Shown here: one piece after another, positions 37,664 through 46,700 of the stretch
How positions within the stretch are numbered: position 1 is the stretch's first letter
How the letters are laid out: each line of letters starts with the position of its first letter
Assembly: GCF_000006445.2 (NCBI RefSeq)
Contig: NC_006048.2
Span: forward strand, 372,001-436,000
DNA from: Debaryomyces hansenii CBS767
Lineage: Eukaryota; Ascomycota; Pichiomycetes; Serinales; Debaryomycetaceae
DNA length: 64,000 nucleotides
Reading direction: 5' to 3'
Program-made: the position numbers and the translations under genes
Notes under the pieces: model-generated
What the model saw: the letters and a program-made list of their open reading frames with translations, nothing else
Database searches by the model: none
What the model was told of the DNA's origin: nothing

Positions 37664-39577
37664 ATGGCTTATGCGTTGAGGAGGGGCCAGAAAATAAAAG
37701 GATTTTCCATTTCGAAAAGATTTGTTTCTTCCCCTGCGGTTAGCCTAAATGATGAAATTGTTGGTTCATTTGAGTCACACTCAACCACCAAAACTAGCCG
37801 AACTATACCCAATAATGCATTAAATACCTCGAGAAATACGCCATCACAATTATTCTTAAACTCTTTATCGGAAAGTTATTTTGCTCCTACAGTTAAGACG
37901 GGAACTACATTACCAAAAAATGAAGTAATCAAAAGAGAATTATGCAAGTTAGTTGAATTAAGACAGTTTGATACGTTGATAGACTTATTTTTGAAATTAA
38001 CTTCGAGGGCGGAAAGTAGCCTGTGGTCGTCAATATTGACTAGCCAAGAGCTCTCGTATTTTATTCGTGATATTATCAAGCATCAAATAAAATTAATTAA
38101 TCAAGCAGCAGATCATAAAATTTCATTACGGTCAGACACTAAAATTAAAAGCAAGCTAGCAGAAGCAAGGCGATTTCGTGAAAAGATAAGAAAACTCTAT
38201 GGGAATCTAATATATTCGGATGGACAATCTTCTATATATGCTGTGACTATGAGATCTAGTCTATATAATTCTAACGATTTAACCGGGTACAAATTGTCAG
38301 TTACTGACTATGAGAACTTAATAATGCTTGAATTATACAACAAGAAAATTGATTTGGCATCAAAATGGTTTCAAAGATTTGAACAACAATATCCACAGGG
38401 CCAACACTATGAACTAATGACGTATAATATGTGGGTCTTAAAGTTTCAAGTATATTGTGGAGGTTCACCGTTTTTATGGAAGATACCCCAAACAGATTTA
38501 TATGCGAATTATTATAACCCTCGGAAAAGTGCATTCAAGTCAGAAACTTCGTGGTTAGAAGTATTTACAGAGTTTTTAAAGAACCACGGTAAAAGTAGTA
38601 ATACAGCGGTAATAAGTGACAAATTAAACGAGACGCTTATTTATTCCATAGGATATGCAAGAAATCTTGATTATTTAACAAAATACATCGAAAGCATCTG
38701 GGGTATAACACCAGATGGTAACGTATCGGAGAATTTTACTATATTGAAAAGTGATGATCCTAAATTTCCTAGCTTGAATACTTTGAAGGCTATGGTTATA
38801 TCATTGTCGTACAATCAAGAATTCTTCCAGGCCATGACATACGTAAATGCATTCCAAAAAATATATGGTGATTCAATTGATTTATCGAGTGCAAAGGCTA
38901 AAAACTTTTGGGATAGTACTTTTAAATGGTGTGATATATCAACTAAATTTGACGAAGAAAGAGCACTTTCGTACTATATAAAGCAAACAACGGATACCAG
39001 CACACGCAACAAAAAGAAGCCCAGTCTTAAGGAGGCACAAGAAAATGCTGATTTTGATTATGAGGGATTTTTATTGTTTATTAGTGAACTCAAGTCTAAA
39101 AGATCGACGACCATGGTCAAGTTATGGGAGCTTCATAAAGACACAAATACTTTTTTCTCTCCAAAATCATATAAAGTGTACTTGAACTATTTATTTGAAG
39201 ATCAAACGGAAGAGAAGTTATACGATGTCATGAGCTTGTTGGCCAAGCAATACCACTATTATCATGTTTCTAAAAATTCCTTCAATAAAATACATTTGAC
39301 AACTAATAAACTTAACGATACCGATGAGAGTGTCTATTCATTATACAATACTGCATTACGCGAGTTAATTAATGTTAAATGGAAGGCTGGTTATGCTGGC
39401 CAATGCCAACCATTAATCGACGAATGGGCATTAAATCAGCAGATGCACAATACTACGTCTCAGTGGTTTAAAGATACCATAATGCCGCAATACAGGGTCA
39501 TGATGGAAAATAAAAGAGAAGAAGTTATGATTAAACAAAAGACTGAGGATGATGAAAAGCTTTTAGACTTATTTTAA
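37664..39577 (+). CDS. Mitochondrial helical-repeat protein, possible ATP22-type translation factor
   Basis: A 637-residue protein. Its basic N-terminus (RRGQKIKGFSISKRFVSS) predicts mitochondrial import. The remainder is alpha-helical in character with no catalytic motif, as in yeast mitochondrial mRNA-specific translation activators. The overall length and segments such as DYENLIMLELYNKKIDLASKWF suggest pentatricopeptide-like repeats. I think it may be the orthologue of Atp22, which promotes translation of the mitochondrial ATP6 mRNA, but that assignment is by impression only. It lies just upstream of SSS1, on the same strand. Confidence 0.55.
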   Translation: MAYALRRGQKIKGFSISKRFVSSPAVSLNDEIVGSFESHSTTKTSRTIPNNALNTSRNTPSQLFLNSLSESYFAPTVKTGTTLPKNEVIKRELCKLVELRQFDTLIDLFLKLTSRAESSLWSSILTSQELSYFIRDIIKHQIKLINQAADHKISLRSDTKIKSKLAEARRFREKIRKLYGNLIYSDGQSSIYAVTMRSSLYNSNDLTGYKLSVTDYENLIMLELYNKKIDLASKWFQRFEQQYPQGQHYELMTYNMWVLKFQVYCGGSPFLWKIPQTDLYANYYNPRKSAFKSETSWLEVFTEFLKNHGKSSNTAVISDKLNETLIYSIGYARNLDYLTKYIESIWGITPDGNVSENFTILKSDDPKFPSLNTLKAMVISLSYNQEFFQAMTYVNAFQKIYGDSIDLSSAKAKNFWDSTFKWCDISTKFDEERALSYYIKQTTDTSTRNKKKPSLKEAQENADFDYEGFLLFISELKSKRSTTMVKLWELHKDTNTFFSPKSYKVYLNYLFEDQTEEKLYDVMSLLAKQYHYYHVSKNSFNKIHLTTNKLNDTDESVYSLYNTALRELINVKWKAGYAGQCQPLIDEWALNQQMHNTTSQWFKDTIMPQYRVMMENKREEVMIKQKTEDDEKLLDLF

Positions 39578-39762
39578 ACTAATATTCATGTATAGATTAT
39601 ATTGTAAAAATCATCATTTTCCTTTATTATTAGTGTAAGTAGTGTATAAACCAGAAAATTCTGGTCGAACACCTTGTCCATAATCGCGTTGATCAAACAT
39701 CGGACATAATTAATGTTGTACGTAAACTCATTAAACTATCTATAATATAGTAAAAACATAAA

Positions 39763-40069
39763 ATGGCTTCTGAAGGATTAGAAAAGCTTACTGAAGTTCC
39801 CCTTGAATTCTTTAAAGATGGCAGTGCATTCATTAAGAAATGTCAAAAGCCAGACAAGAAAGGTATGTACAAGCACGAAAACTGCAGAATATGATCAATG
39901 ATAGTTTTTTGTCATATCATGGGATATTAATAAGAAATAATTAAGTACTAACATTGATATAGAGTATATGAAGATCATTAGAGCTGTTGGTGTCGGCTTC
40001 GTTATGATGGGTGTTGTTGGTTACGCCGTCAAATTATTACACATTCCAATCAGATATTTAATTGTTTAA
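39763..40069 (+). CDS. SSS1: SSS1, Sec61-gamma subunit (two exons)
   Basis: A spliced gene: exons 39763-39862 and 39963-40069 give 68 residues. Exon 1 encodes EKLTEVPLEFFKDGSAFIKKCQKPDKK. Exon 2 completes a Glu codon and continues EYMKIIRAVGVGFVMMGVVGYAVKLLHIPIRYLIV. This is the Sec61-gamma/SecE core: an amphipathic helix and one C-terminal membrane span ending in the family's HIPIRY. Sss1 clamps the Sec61 protein-conducting channel in the ER membrane. The protein is slightly shorter than yeast Sss1 at the N-terminus. The gene is essential in yeast, and it is missed by single-exon ORF calling here. Confidence 0.96.
39863..39962 (+). other. SSS1 intron
   Basis: A 100-base intron with 5' splice site GTATGT (39863-39868), branch point TACTAAC (39946-39952) and 3' splice site TAG at 39960-39962. 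Splicing occurs after the first base of a Glu codon and restores the Sec61-gamma frame exactly. Confidence 0.95.
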
Positions 40070-40468
40070 GGTTTACAAACGCCAAGATGTTTCTTCCAAA
40101 TGGACAGGGGCATACGACTGTGCTGCGGTTGTATTCTTTGTAAATAATCTATTCATTTTATTAGTTCAGGCAACAATTGAATAATATTTCTTAGTTTAAA
40201 AATTTATAAAAATCTATTTTATTACAGCACATATGGCTATTCTCCATGGATCTTTCCTGTGGTTTTAATTATCTAGTTTAATGATGCCAATATAAGTATA
40301 ATTGTCTAATCTATAACGTAGAACTGATTAGTTTAGTTTCTGGCCATAAGCATTGGCACGTGACGTCTTCTCATCTGAATTTTTTTTTTCAGCTATGAGA
40401 GCTATATCTATACTGTTAAACAGTATTTGCTTCCTTTGTTTAAACATTACTTCCAGCCTAATATTGTC
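40070..40468. promoter_or_regulatory. Intergenic: SSS1 3' flank and RRP1 promoter
   Basis: About 400 bases. It holds GCACGTGACGTC near 40356-40367, combining a CACGTGA (Cbf1-type) box with TGACGTC, 102 bases before the RRP1 ATG. It also holds a T10 tract. An ATG at 40395 opens a 32-codon out-of-frame uORF that overlaps the RRP1 start and ends at 40493. Confidence 0.5.
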
Positions 40469-41272
40469 ATGTCTCAAACATCTGGTTTCGTAAAGAAATT
40501 GGCTGCCAATGATCGTAAAATAAGAGATGCTGCTTTTGAATCGTTGAGGAAATATTTATCGTCTCGTTCCTCTTCCAAATTGACTTTGTTAGAAATGGAG
40601 AAATTATGGAAAGGTTTATACTATTCAATGTGGTTATGCGACAGACCTAGACCACAAGAGAGATTAGCTGAGAGCTTGGCACAATTATATTCTGAAGTTA
40701 TTCCTGTAGCGGCTTTTAGTGATTTTACGGAGGCATTCTGGGTGATTATGATAAGAGAATGGCCAAATGTCGATCAGTGGAGAGTGGATAAGTTTTACTT
40801 GCTTATAAGAAGAATATTGAGACATAATTTTAAGCGTTTGAAGACTGAAAAATGGTCCTCGAAGGCCGTCGATTCATTTTTATCTGTTTATGAAAAATAC
40901 CCATTGAGCGGTGACAAGTCTGTAAGTGTTGCATTGCCATACCATATTTGTGATATTTATCTTGATGAATTAGAATTAGTGATATTTGAAGAATTGAAGG
41001 ACAAACAAGAAGCATTGGACGAACAAGAAAAGAAAGATATGACAAAATACCAAGAATTAGTCAAACTGAAGATAGACATTGCTTCTGAAGTTCCTATTCA
41101 AAAATTAATAACTCCATTTCAAAAATTAAGTAAGGAATGCCCATTGAAGACTTTGAGAGAAAAATGTAAGGAGGAAGTCTTGAATGATGAGAGATTAAAG
41201 GACTGGAATATATTTGAAAGTGAAGATACCGATAGTGAAGAAGATGACGATGAATGGGAAGGGTTCAATTAG
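40469..41272 (+). CDS. RRP1: RRP1, 60S ribosome biogenesis protein
   Basis: A 267-residue Rrp1/NOP52 family protein. The family N-terminus is clear: FVKKLAANDRKIRDAAFES, then LEMEKLWKGLYYSMWLCDRPRPQERLAESLA. The acidic tail (ESEDTDSEEDDDEWEGFN) is typical. Rrp1 is a nucleolar factor required for processing 27S pre-rRNA to mature 25S and 5.8S. I place the start at ATG 40469 because the frame further upstream opens only with a TTG. The upstream CACGTGA and a uORF are noted separately. Confidence 0.92.
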   Translation: MSQTSGFVKKLAANDRKIRDAAFESLRKYLSSRSSSKLTLLEMEKLWKGLYYSMWLCDRPRPQERLAESLAQLYSEVIPVAAFSDFTEAFWVIMIREWPNVDQWRVDKFYLLIRRILRHNFKRLKTEKWSSKAVDSFLSVYEKYPLSGDKSVSVALPYHICDIYLDELELVIFEELKDKQEALDEQEKKDMTKYQELVKLKIDIASEVPIQKLITPFQKLSKECPLKTLREKCKEEVLNDERLKDWNIFESEDTDSEEDDDEWEGFN

Positions 41273-41437
41273 CATTATATAGACTTATAGTATATTCTTT
41301 GTCTTAGTTTATTCAAAATACAGTGTAATATAGTTTCCAGGAATTATTAAAAGATCAAACGATTTTGCGTAATATATTTTATCAATATCAAAAGCTCATT
41401 AAATTTAGTATATTAGTTAGAACAAAATATTAATGGC

Positions 41438-42550
41438 ATGTCGTCGCAAGAAAAACATAAACCTGAATATGATTCAAGTGGGAAAGAAGTGAATCCTTAT
41501 ATTCCGAAGTTTATCTCGGCTGTCCCTTGGTATCATAATAAACTGAATGATGAGAAAAGCGATGATTATTTATCTCATCAAAGATCTAACGTAGCTGACG
41601 AGGCCAAAGATCATAGTATACCACAACCTGGAAGTGGTATCAACGATGAATTCGAGATTAAAGGTGAAACTGAAATTAAAAAGGTGGAGGATTATGACTC
41701 CAAAAGGGATAGATGGCATGGTTATGAAGCACAAGAATGGGACAAGATAGCTGAAAACTGGGATAAAATAAAGAAGAAGAAACAAAAAACGAAGAACGCT
41801 AGCGTGGAAGAAGACAGCGATGATACAGATTATGAACTTGAACTAGTAGAGCTCGGATTAGACCTGAAAGATATTAAAAATAATTTAAAAGAAGATCCTT
41901 TAGAAAAGACGATAAGAGATAGACAAGACGTACCGGCATACATTTTGAACATCACATCATCAAATAAAATACATTACGATCCAAAGTCGAGGTTGACAAA
42001 GGATCCATCGAAGGGATTTATAAATGACAAAAATCAATTCGTGAAGAAATTGACAGGAGAAGCGAAACGATTGGATAATTTACAAAAGTTTGCGTGGGAG
42101 CAGAATAGACAGCAAGAAGAAATGAAGCAAAGGGAGGCGTTCGAACAGAAGTTGACAGGCAAGAAACATTCAGAAGGTGGTCCAGATGAATATCAAGTAG
42201 ATTTGAATTTAAATATGGAGGCAAATCCTACAGCGATGATGCTTCAGGCTAGACATAAACAAGAACAGCAACAAGCATCCCATGATCAGAAAAAAAGTGA
42301 CCTTGTGGCTAAATATGGAGGAGGAGAGTTCTTAAACAAATCAAAGGAATTCGTCAATGTGACTGAGCTGATTCAAACAGGCGATAAACCTATAAATAAG
42401 GATAAAAATGGATTGAAGAGATCTATATACCCCGAGGACAATTACTCTATGAACCATCAGAGTATATGGGGTAGCTACTATTCGGGTGGACAATGGGGCT
42501 ATTGTTGCTGCAAACAAACTACTCGAAATTCTCGATGCACGCTCAACTAG
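41438..42550 (+). CDS. SLU7: SLU7, second-step pre-mRNA splicing factor
   Basis: A 370-residue Slu7. The N-terminal KEVNPYIPKFISAVPWY is the family opening. The charged central region contains KRDRWHGYEAQEWDKI and DVPAYILNI. The C-terminus has the diagnostic QSIWGSYYSGGQWGYCCCKQ, rich in Cys and Trp. In yeast, Slu7 helps choose the 3' splice site in the second catalytic step. The CCHC zinc knuckle that normally sits between the PWY block and the RDRW block is absent here. The frame is open and uninterrupted. It lies downstream of RRP1 with a 165-base spacer. Confidence 0.9.
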   Translation: MSSQEKHKPEYDSSGKEVNPYIPKFISAVPWYHNKLNDEKSDDYLSHQRSNVADEAKDHSIPQPGSGINDEFEIKGETEIKKVEDYDSKRDRWHGYEAQEWDKIAENWDKIKKKKQKTKNASVEEDSDDTDYELELVELGLDLKDIKNNLKEDPLEKTIRDRQDVPAYILNITSSNKIHYDPKSRLTKDPSKGFINDKNQFVKKLTGEAKRLDNLQKFAWEQNRQQEEMKQREAFEQKLTGKKHSEGGPDEYQVDLNLNMEANPTAMMLQARHKQEQQQASHDQKKSDLVAKYGGGEFLNKSKEFVNVTELIQTGDKPINKDKNGLKRSIYPEDNYSMNHQSIWGSYYSGGQWGYCCCKQTTRNSRCTLN

Positions 42551-42584
42551 TATGCTTTCTCTATTTGTAAATAATGTAACATAA

Positions 42585-43652
42585 CTAAACTACTTGAATC
42601 CTCCAATATTTACTTCTCACTCCTATTCCTTGATTCATCTGAATGAGTTCAAGCTCTGGGAAGCACTCGTATTTGATGATATTTTGTAATATTATTATAT
42701 CACGACCATTATTGGTCATTATATTCAAACGCTTAAATTTTATAAGTTCTGTCAATAGCACACCCCCAGTCGTACGGTCAATCAAGGACTTGAGGTAATC
42801 GTCAGTATTTAAATTTTCGGGCGAAAAGTAATAGAGGACTTGGTTTTTAATCTCCTGTATGCGGTACGGATTGGACATAGGGTCAACATGTATGTGTGCT
42901 GGATGATAGTATGGATGGTATGGCATCTGGTACGGGTCGATTGGAGGCGAGGGCGATAACTGGTGAAAGTAAGGGTGTATTGGAGATGAAGGTAGAGCCA
43001 TAAAGGAGCCAGGACCCTTCCCCTGCACCGGGTAGTCATCAGGCTTGGTTCCCATCATAGGAATGGGTCCTGGCATATGTGTTGGCATGGGCATAGGTAT
43101 GCTATTATTAACACACATCGGGGTATATATTGGTGGCACAAGGTCACTAGGGTTCCCAAATGCATATCCCCCGTATGATCCTCCGGGTCCCTGGTAAAAA
43201 TTTCCTCCTCCAAAGAGGTCGCTGGTCATTGTTACATTGGGACAAGTCGTGGTATGGTGTATTGCTGCCTGTGATCCCGCCCTTCGACGACTGCGACCTT
43301 TAATCGTCGAAGTAGCATCCTTCCTAGACCACGTCTTGTTCTTAAACTTCGGTCTTACAACCGTTGTGTTTTCCCCCACACACACTAACTCACCTCGATC
43401 TGTATCGCCTGTAGTCTTTACTGCCGCCATTGCGGCTCTTAGCATGTGTTCCTTTCCAATCGGCCCTCGTTTCGCGGACTCTAAGGAATCCTCACATCCA
43501 TTCGTGTTTTCTTTGCTCGACACCTTTGCGTCAAGTTCCGAATCATCTCCATCAGTTTTAAGTCGACTGCCCGCTCGAATCGTGTTCCATGCGTTGAACG
43601 TCGGCATCGGTGCCGGGGTGAGTTTTTTGATAATATCCGCCCCTGTTCCCAT
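42585..43652 (-). CDS. SRO9: SRO9/SLF1-type La-motif RNA-binding protein
   Basis: A 355-residue protein. A La motif fills about residues 265-350: EIKNQVLYYFSPENLNTDDY, then a GVLLTELIKFKRLNIMT core. The rest is low-complexity, rich in Pro, Met, His and Tyr at about 130-260. Sro9 and Slf1 are La-related proteins that bind mRNA on translating ribosomes. The start is ATG 43652, because the two upstream codons of the frame begin with TTG. It is divergent from the bHLH gene and convergent with SLU7, with only 34 bases between the stop codons. Confidence 0.85.
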   Translation of the reverse strand: MGTGADIIKKLTPAPMPTFNAWNTIRAGSRLKTDGDDSELDAKVSSKENTNGCEDSLESAKRGPIGKEHMLRAAMAAVKTTGDTDRGELVCVGENTTVVRPKFKNKTWSRKDATSTIKGRSRRRAGSQAAIHHTTTCPNVTMTSDLFGGGNFYQGPGGSYGGYAFGNPSDLVPPIYTPMCVNNSIPMPMPTHMPGPIPMMGTKPDDYPVQGKGPGSFMALPSSPIHPYFHQLSPSPPIDPYQMPYHPYYHPAHIHVDPMSNPYRIQEIKNQVLYYFSPENLNTDDYLKSLIDRTTGGVLLTELIKFKRLNIMTNNGRDIIILQNIIKYECFPELELIQMNQGIGVRSKYWRIQVV

Positions 43653-44411
43653 TGTCAATGCCTCTCTTAATATTTGTTTGACGCTGTATCTACCAAAATC
43701 GCTTTTCTTTTATATTTCTGAACCGTAGTCTTCAAGATCCACTAGGTTATTGCTCTGATCGCCTCTTAATTATACTTTCTACTTATGCACCAAAACAGCT
43801 GCAAATAACCACAAACAAACGATTGCAAAAAATTAGAAACCCCCCATATTATAATACGGCATACAAACACATAGATCCCCACTTACCGTACGTGGAATAT
43901 ACGCACATCGGTACACCAACCTAATATATTCTTCAGTCATATGCAGTATCGATATCGAACTTTCTCAATAAAAGCTGCTTCTAGTACATATTGCAGCCTT
44001 TTGGCGCATCTACCAACAGTATCCATAGATACCCGTGGAGCTCCCCATCAATGGAAAAATCTTGCCCCGTGGAGGGATCTTGGCTATAGAGAATACTCGT
44101 TGGACTATTTGAACAGGGATTCCTAACAGTATGAGATGATTGGTGTGAGCGAACAAACACAAAATATCCACACGTGGGTTTAATTTTCAACCTCGTGTGA
44201 CAGTATATTAAAAGAACGTTGATCAACCACGTACTTAAGTGCTTATTATGGAAGAATAGCATAAAGTGACATTCGCAACGTGTTTTGTGGGTAGATATAT
44301 ATCGGAACGTGGGTTCTATTGAAGTTTATATTTAAAGGAAGACCACTCCACCACCATCACTAAGAACTTAGTAGATTGGATATTATAGATAAACATTAAA
44401 TACACGTTAAT
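43653..44411. promoter_or_regulatory. Divergent SRO9/bHLH promoter with a cluster of ACGTG cores
   Basis: A 759-base spacer. Five ACGTG or CACGTG cores occur: 43890-43895, a palindromic CACGTG at 44171-44176, 44228-44233, 44278-44283 and 44307-44313. The last four lie within 242 bases of the bHLH ATG. A 9-base direct repeat CCCGTGGAG occurs at 44032 and 44066. Small reading frames here look spurious. Confidence 0.55.
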
Positions 44412-45590
44412 ATGAGCCAGTTGAATGAATCCAAGGAGACTATGCCTAGTCCTCCGGTGTTAAAGACAACTATCATTCAATTGAATAAGGAATTGGATCA
44501 GGACGATAGTAATTATGAAATTTTGACGAACGAATATAACCAGAACAAGGAAAGTACTAGTGTGACCACAACCAACATCCCAGCATCCATGGTGGGTAGT
44601 ATTCAAGGCAAAAAGAAACGGAGAAGATCTTCCGCCAATGTGGACTCCGATGAGCTTCTCAAGAGGAAAAATGACACTAAGCAGCTCCATTCGATCATTG
44701 AAAAGAGGAGGAGAATAAAGATTAACAGAGAATTTGAAGCATTAAAGTATCTTATACCAGCATGTCGTTTGACCTCCTCCAGTGGTGGAACAAACGGTAA
44801 GGGGGCAGGTACCAATAATGGAAGCAAGATTGACGGGATGTACAAACTCACAATCTTGAAGTCGTCCGTGGAATACATATTATACTTGCATCACATTATA
44901 CAGCAACAGCACAATTTGATAAACGCTAATATGGACAATAACAAGTATAAATTTGACATAGATTTTGCTAAGATCCCATTAGATGTCAACACTTATAGAA
45001 ACATAAATAAGGATTTCAACTTCAAGGAATTGATAACAAGCATTCAAGATACACCCTCCTTTAATAGTCCTAAAGAACGTGATTCCGTGATCGAAGAAGA
45101 CTACGAAGAGGATTCGGTAAATGATGATAAAAGCCAGTTATTGAGTCCAGATATAACGCCAGATATGGCCCCTGCGTTATCAATGTTGAACAAGTATATG
45201 ACTATAGCCAGAGAATCGAGCACGTCTTCAGTGTCGCCAAATGGTGGGTTGCAATCTACTTTCTCTTGTCCCTCGACAACTGATAACTCACCATACAATA
45301 ATCCAATGAAGTTTTCTAGCACAGGAAAGTTCAATAAGTTCCAGCTACCAGACCCTGCCTTAACCCCTACCGAGTACGAAAATGTTGACGCTAATCAATA
45401 TCAATATGGTCCAAAAAAGAAACTATTCAAAGCCAAAATTCCACCAAACAATACAGTCTTGTTCAATCGTCCTTTAAATATTAAATGTGTTTCCTCCGAT
45501 AGGACACGTGAAGATAAGTTGTCTGATCAAGATGCTTCAAAAACATTGTTAGCTTTAAGAAAATCTAGCATTGACAGCTTATTAAATTGA
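44412..45590 (+). CDS. bHLH transcription factor
   Basis: A 392-residue basic helix-loop-helix protein. The basic region (KRKNDTKQLHSIIEKRRR) has the His93-Glu97-Arg101 pattern used by CACGTG-binding (class B) factors. Helix 1 is INREFEALKYLIPACR. The loop is unusually long, about 25 Gly/Ser/Thr-rich residues, and helix 2 is YKLTILKSSVEYILYLHHII. No leucine zipper follows. The rest is Ser/Asn-rich with a possible acidic activation region near 225-245. I do not recognise the orthologue. The promoter carries several matching E-box cores, so autoregulation is plausible. Confidence 0.82.
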   Translation: MSQLNESKETMPSPPVLKTTIIQLNKELDQDDSNYEILTNEYNQNKESTSVTTTNIPASMVGSIQGKKKRRRSSANVDSDELLKRKNDTKQLHSIIEKRRRIKINREFEALKYLIPACRLTSSSGGTNGKGAGTNNGSKIDGMYKLTILKSSVEYILYLHHIIQQQHNLINANMDNNKYKFDIDFAKIPLDVNTYRNINKDFNFKELITSIQDTPSFNSPKERDSVIEEDYEEDSVNDDKSQLLSPDITPDMAPALSMLNKYMTIARESSTSSVSPNGGLQSTFSCPSTTDNSPYNNPMKFSSTGKFNKFQLPDPALTPTEYENVDANQYQYGPKKKLFKAKIPPNNTVLFNRPLNIKCVSSDRTREDKLSDQDASKTLLALRKSSIDSLLN

Positions 45591-45673
45591 TGTATACATG
45601 GGGTTGTATGTAACAAGCTAGGGGTAGGACAGGATATACCGTATAATTTTTCGTTTATTTCTATGTATTGATA

Positions 45674-46529
45674 TTAATTTAACAATTTATTTTCTTTCAA
45701 GTATTCAATGTACTCGTCAATAACGCTAGGCCACGCAGACATTTCGTCGTAATCTTCGAAATTAGATGGATCTTTTAATGCAATAGTTTTAATGAAGAGA
45801 TAAAACATTTTCCACGTATCGTTTGACAAGCCCCGCTTATATTCGTTCAATATAAAATCAAACCATTGCTCTAACCTACCATAACATGGCTCAAATTCCT
45901 TTTTATTCATCAAAAGCAATCTCCAGTAATCCACTGCTAACTCATAATTTAGCAATCTTTGACCTGGAACTTCCATTAAGAAACCGAAGGTGAAGTTATA
46001 AAGTTCTTGAAATAACTCGTGGTTGGTTTCCAAGTCATTATGTAGCCTCAAAATAAACTCTCTCATTCCACTAAGGGAATTAATCTTTTCGTTTTGCCAC
46101 TTATTCAAGAATTTTTCTTTAGTGAATACACCCATGGTTGGTGCTTCCAAGAAAAATGCTAATGTTAAACTTATAGGGTGTTCTGGATCGAAATTCAAAT
46201 CTTCAAGGTATGCAATGGTTCCATTTATGTCAATTTTATTTTCGTTATTAGAGTCTTTATATTTATCGTAAATAGCATTCAACTTCGAATCAATTTTAAG
46301 AGGTCTGGCCCTTGAATAACTATCTTGGTTCAAGTATCCATTTATAGACTCTTGAAGGTTCCAGTCGTATTTGTCTAGCCACTGAGAAGCTAAGCTGACA
46401 GATGCTCCTGTCACAGTAACAAACTGCAGCCTAAACGATGATTTAGTCGCCAAAGATATCCTTGGCTTTTCAAAAGTATGTTAGTATTTATGTTCCTTAT
46501 TAGGATGTTTATTATATGATACGTACCAT
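45674..46529 (-). CDS. DCN1: DCN1, NEDD8 (Rub1) ligase for cullins (two exons)
   Basis: A spliced gene of 264 residues: exon 1 is only the ATG at 46527-46529 and exon 2 is 45674-46465. The product is a Dcn1 with an N-terminal UBA-like segment (FVTVTGASVSLASQWLDKYDWNLQESINGYL) and a C-terminal PONY domain ending DYDEMSAWPSVIDEYIEYL. Dcn1 speeds transfer of Rub1/NEDD8 onto cullins. No in-frame ATG opens the main exon; an in-frame stop lies upstream, inside the TACTAAC box. S. cerevisiae DCN1 also has an intron near its 5' end, as I recall. It is divergent from APC2, itself a cullin-like subunit. Confidence 0.9.
46466..46526 (-). other. DCN1 intron
   Basis: A 61-base intron. On the minus strand, ATG is followed directly by GTACGT (46526-46521). 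TACTAAC lies at 46486-46480 and the first downstream AG ends at 46466, giving phase-0 splicing to CCA AGG. A later AG would shift the frame. Confidence 0.88.
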
Positions 46530-46700
46530 TTCCAATAATATACTAAATCTTCTTGAGTGGTAATATATACGTTGGAAATAAAATTTCTGAGCGCATGGTC
46601 TCTTTCTCAGATAAAGAAAACAATCAACAAACACACCAGGTTTCAAATTGATATAACATCTAATGTTCAGCAAAATATAATATAAGAGTGAGGAAGTATA

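Noticed and set aside
43941..44262. Small frames on both strands in the SRO9-bHLH spacer
   Set aside because: No family or start context, and they overlap the E-box-bearing promoter. Most likely chance.
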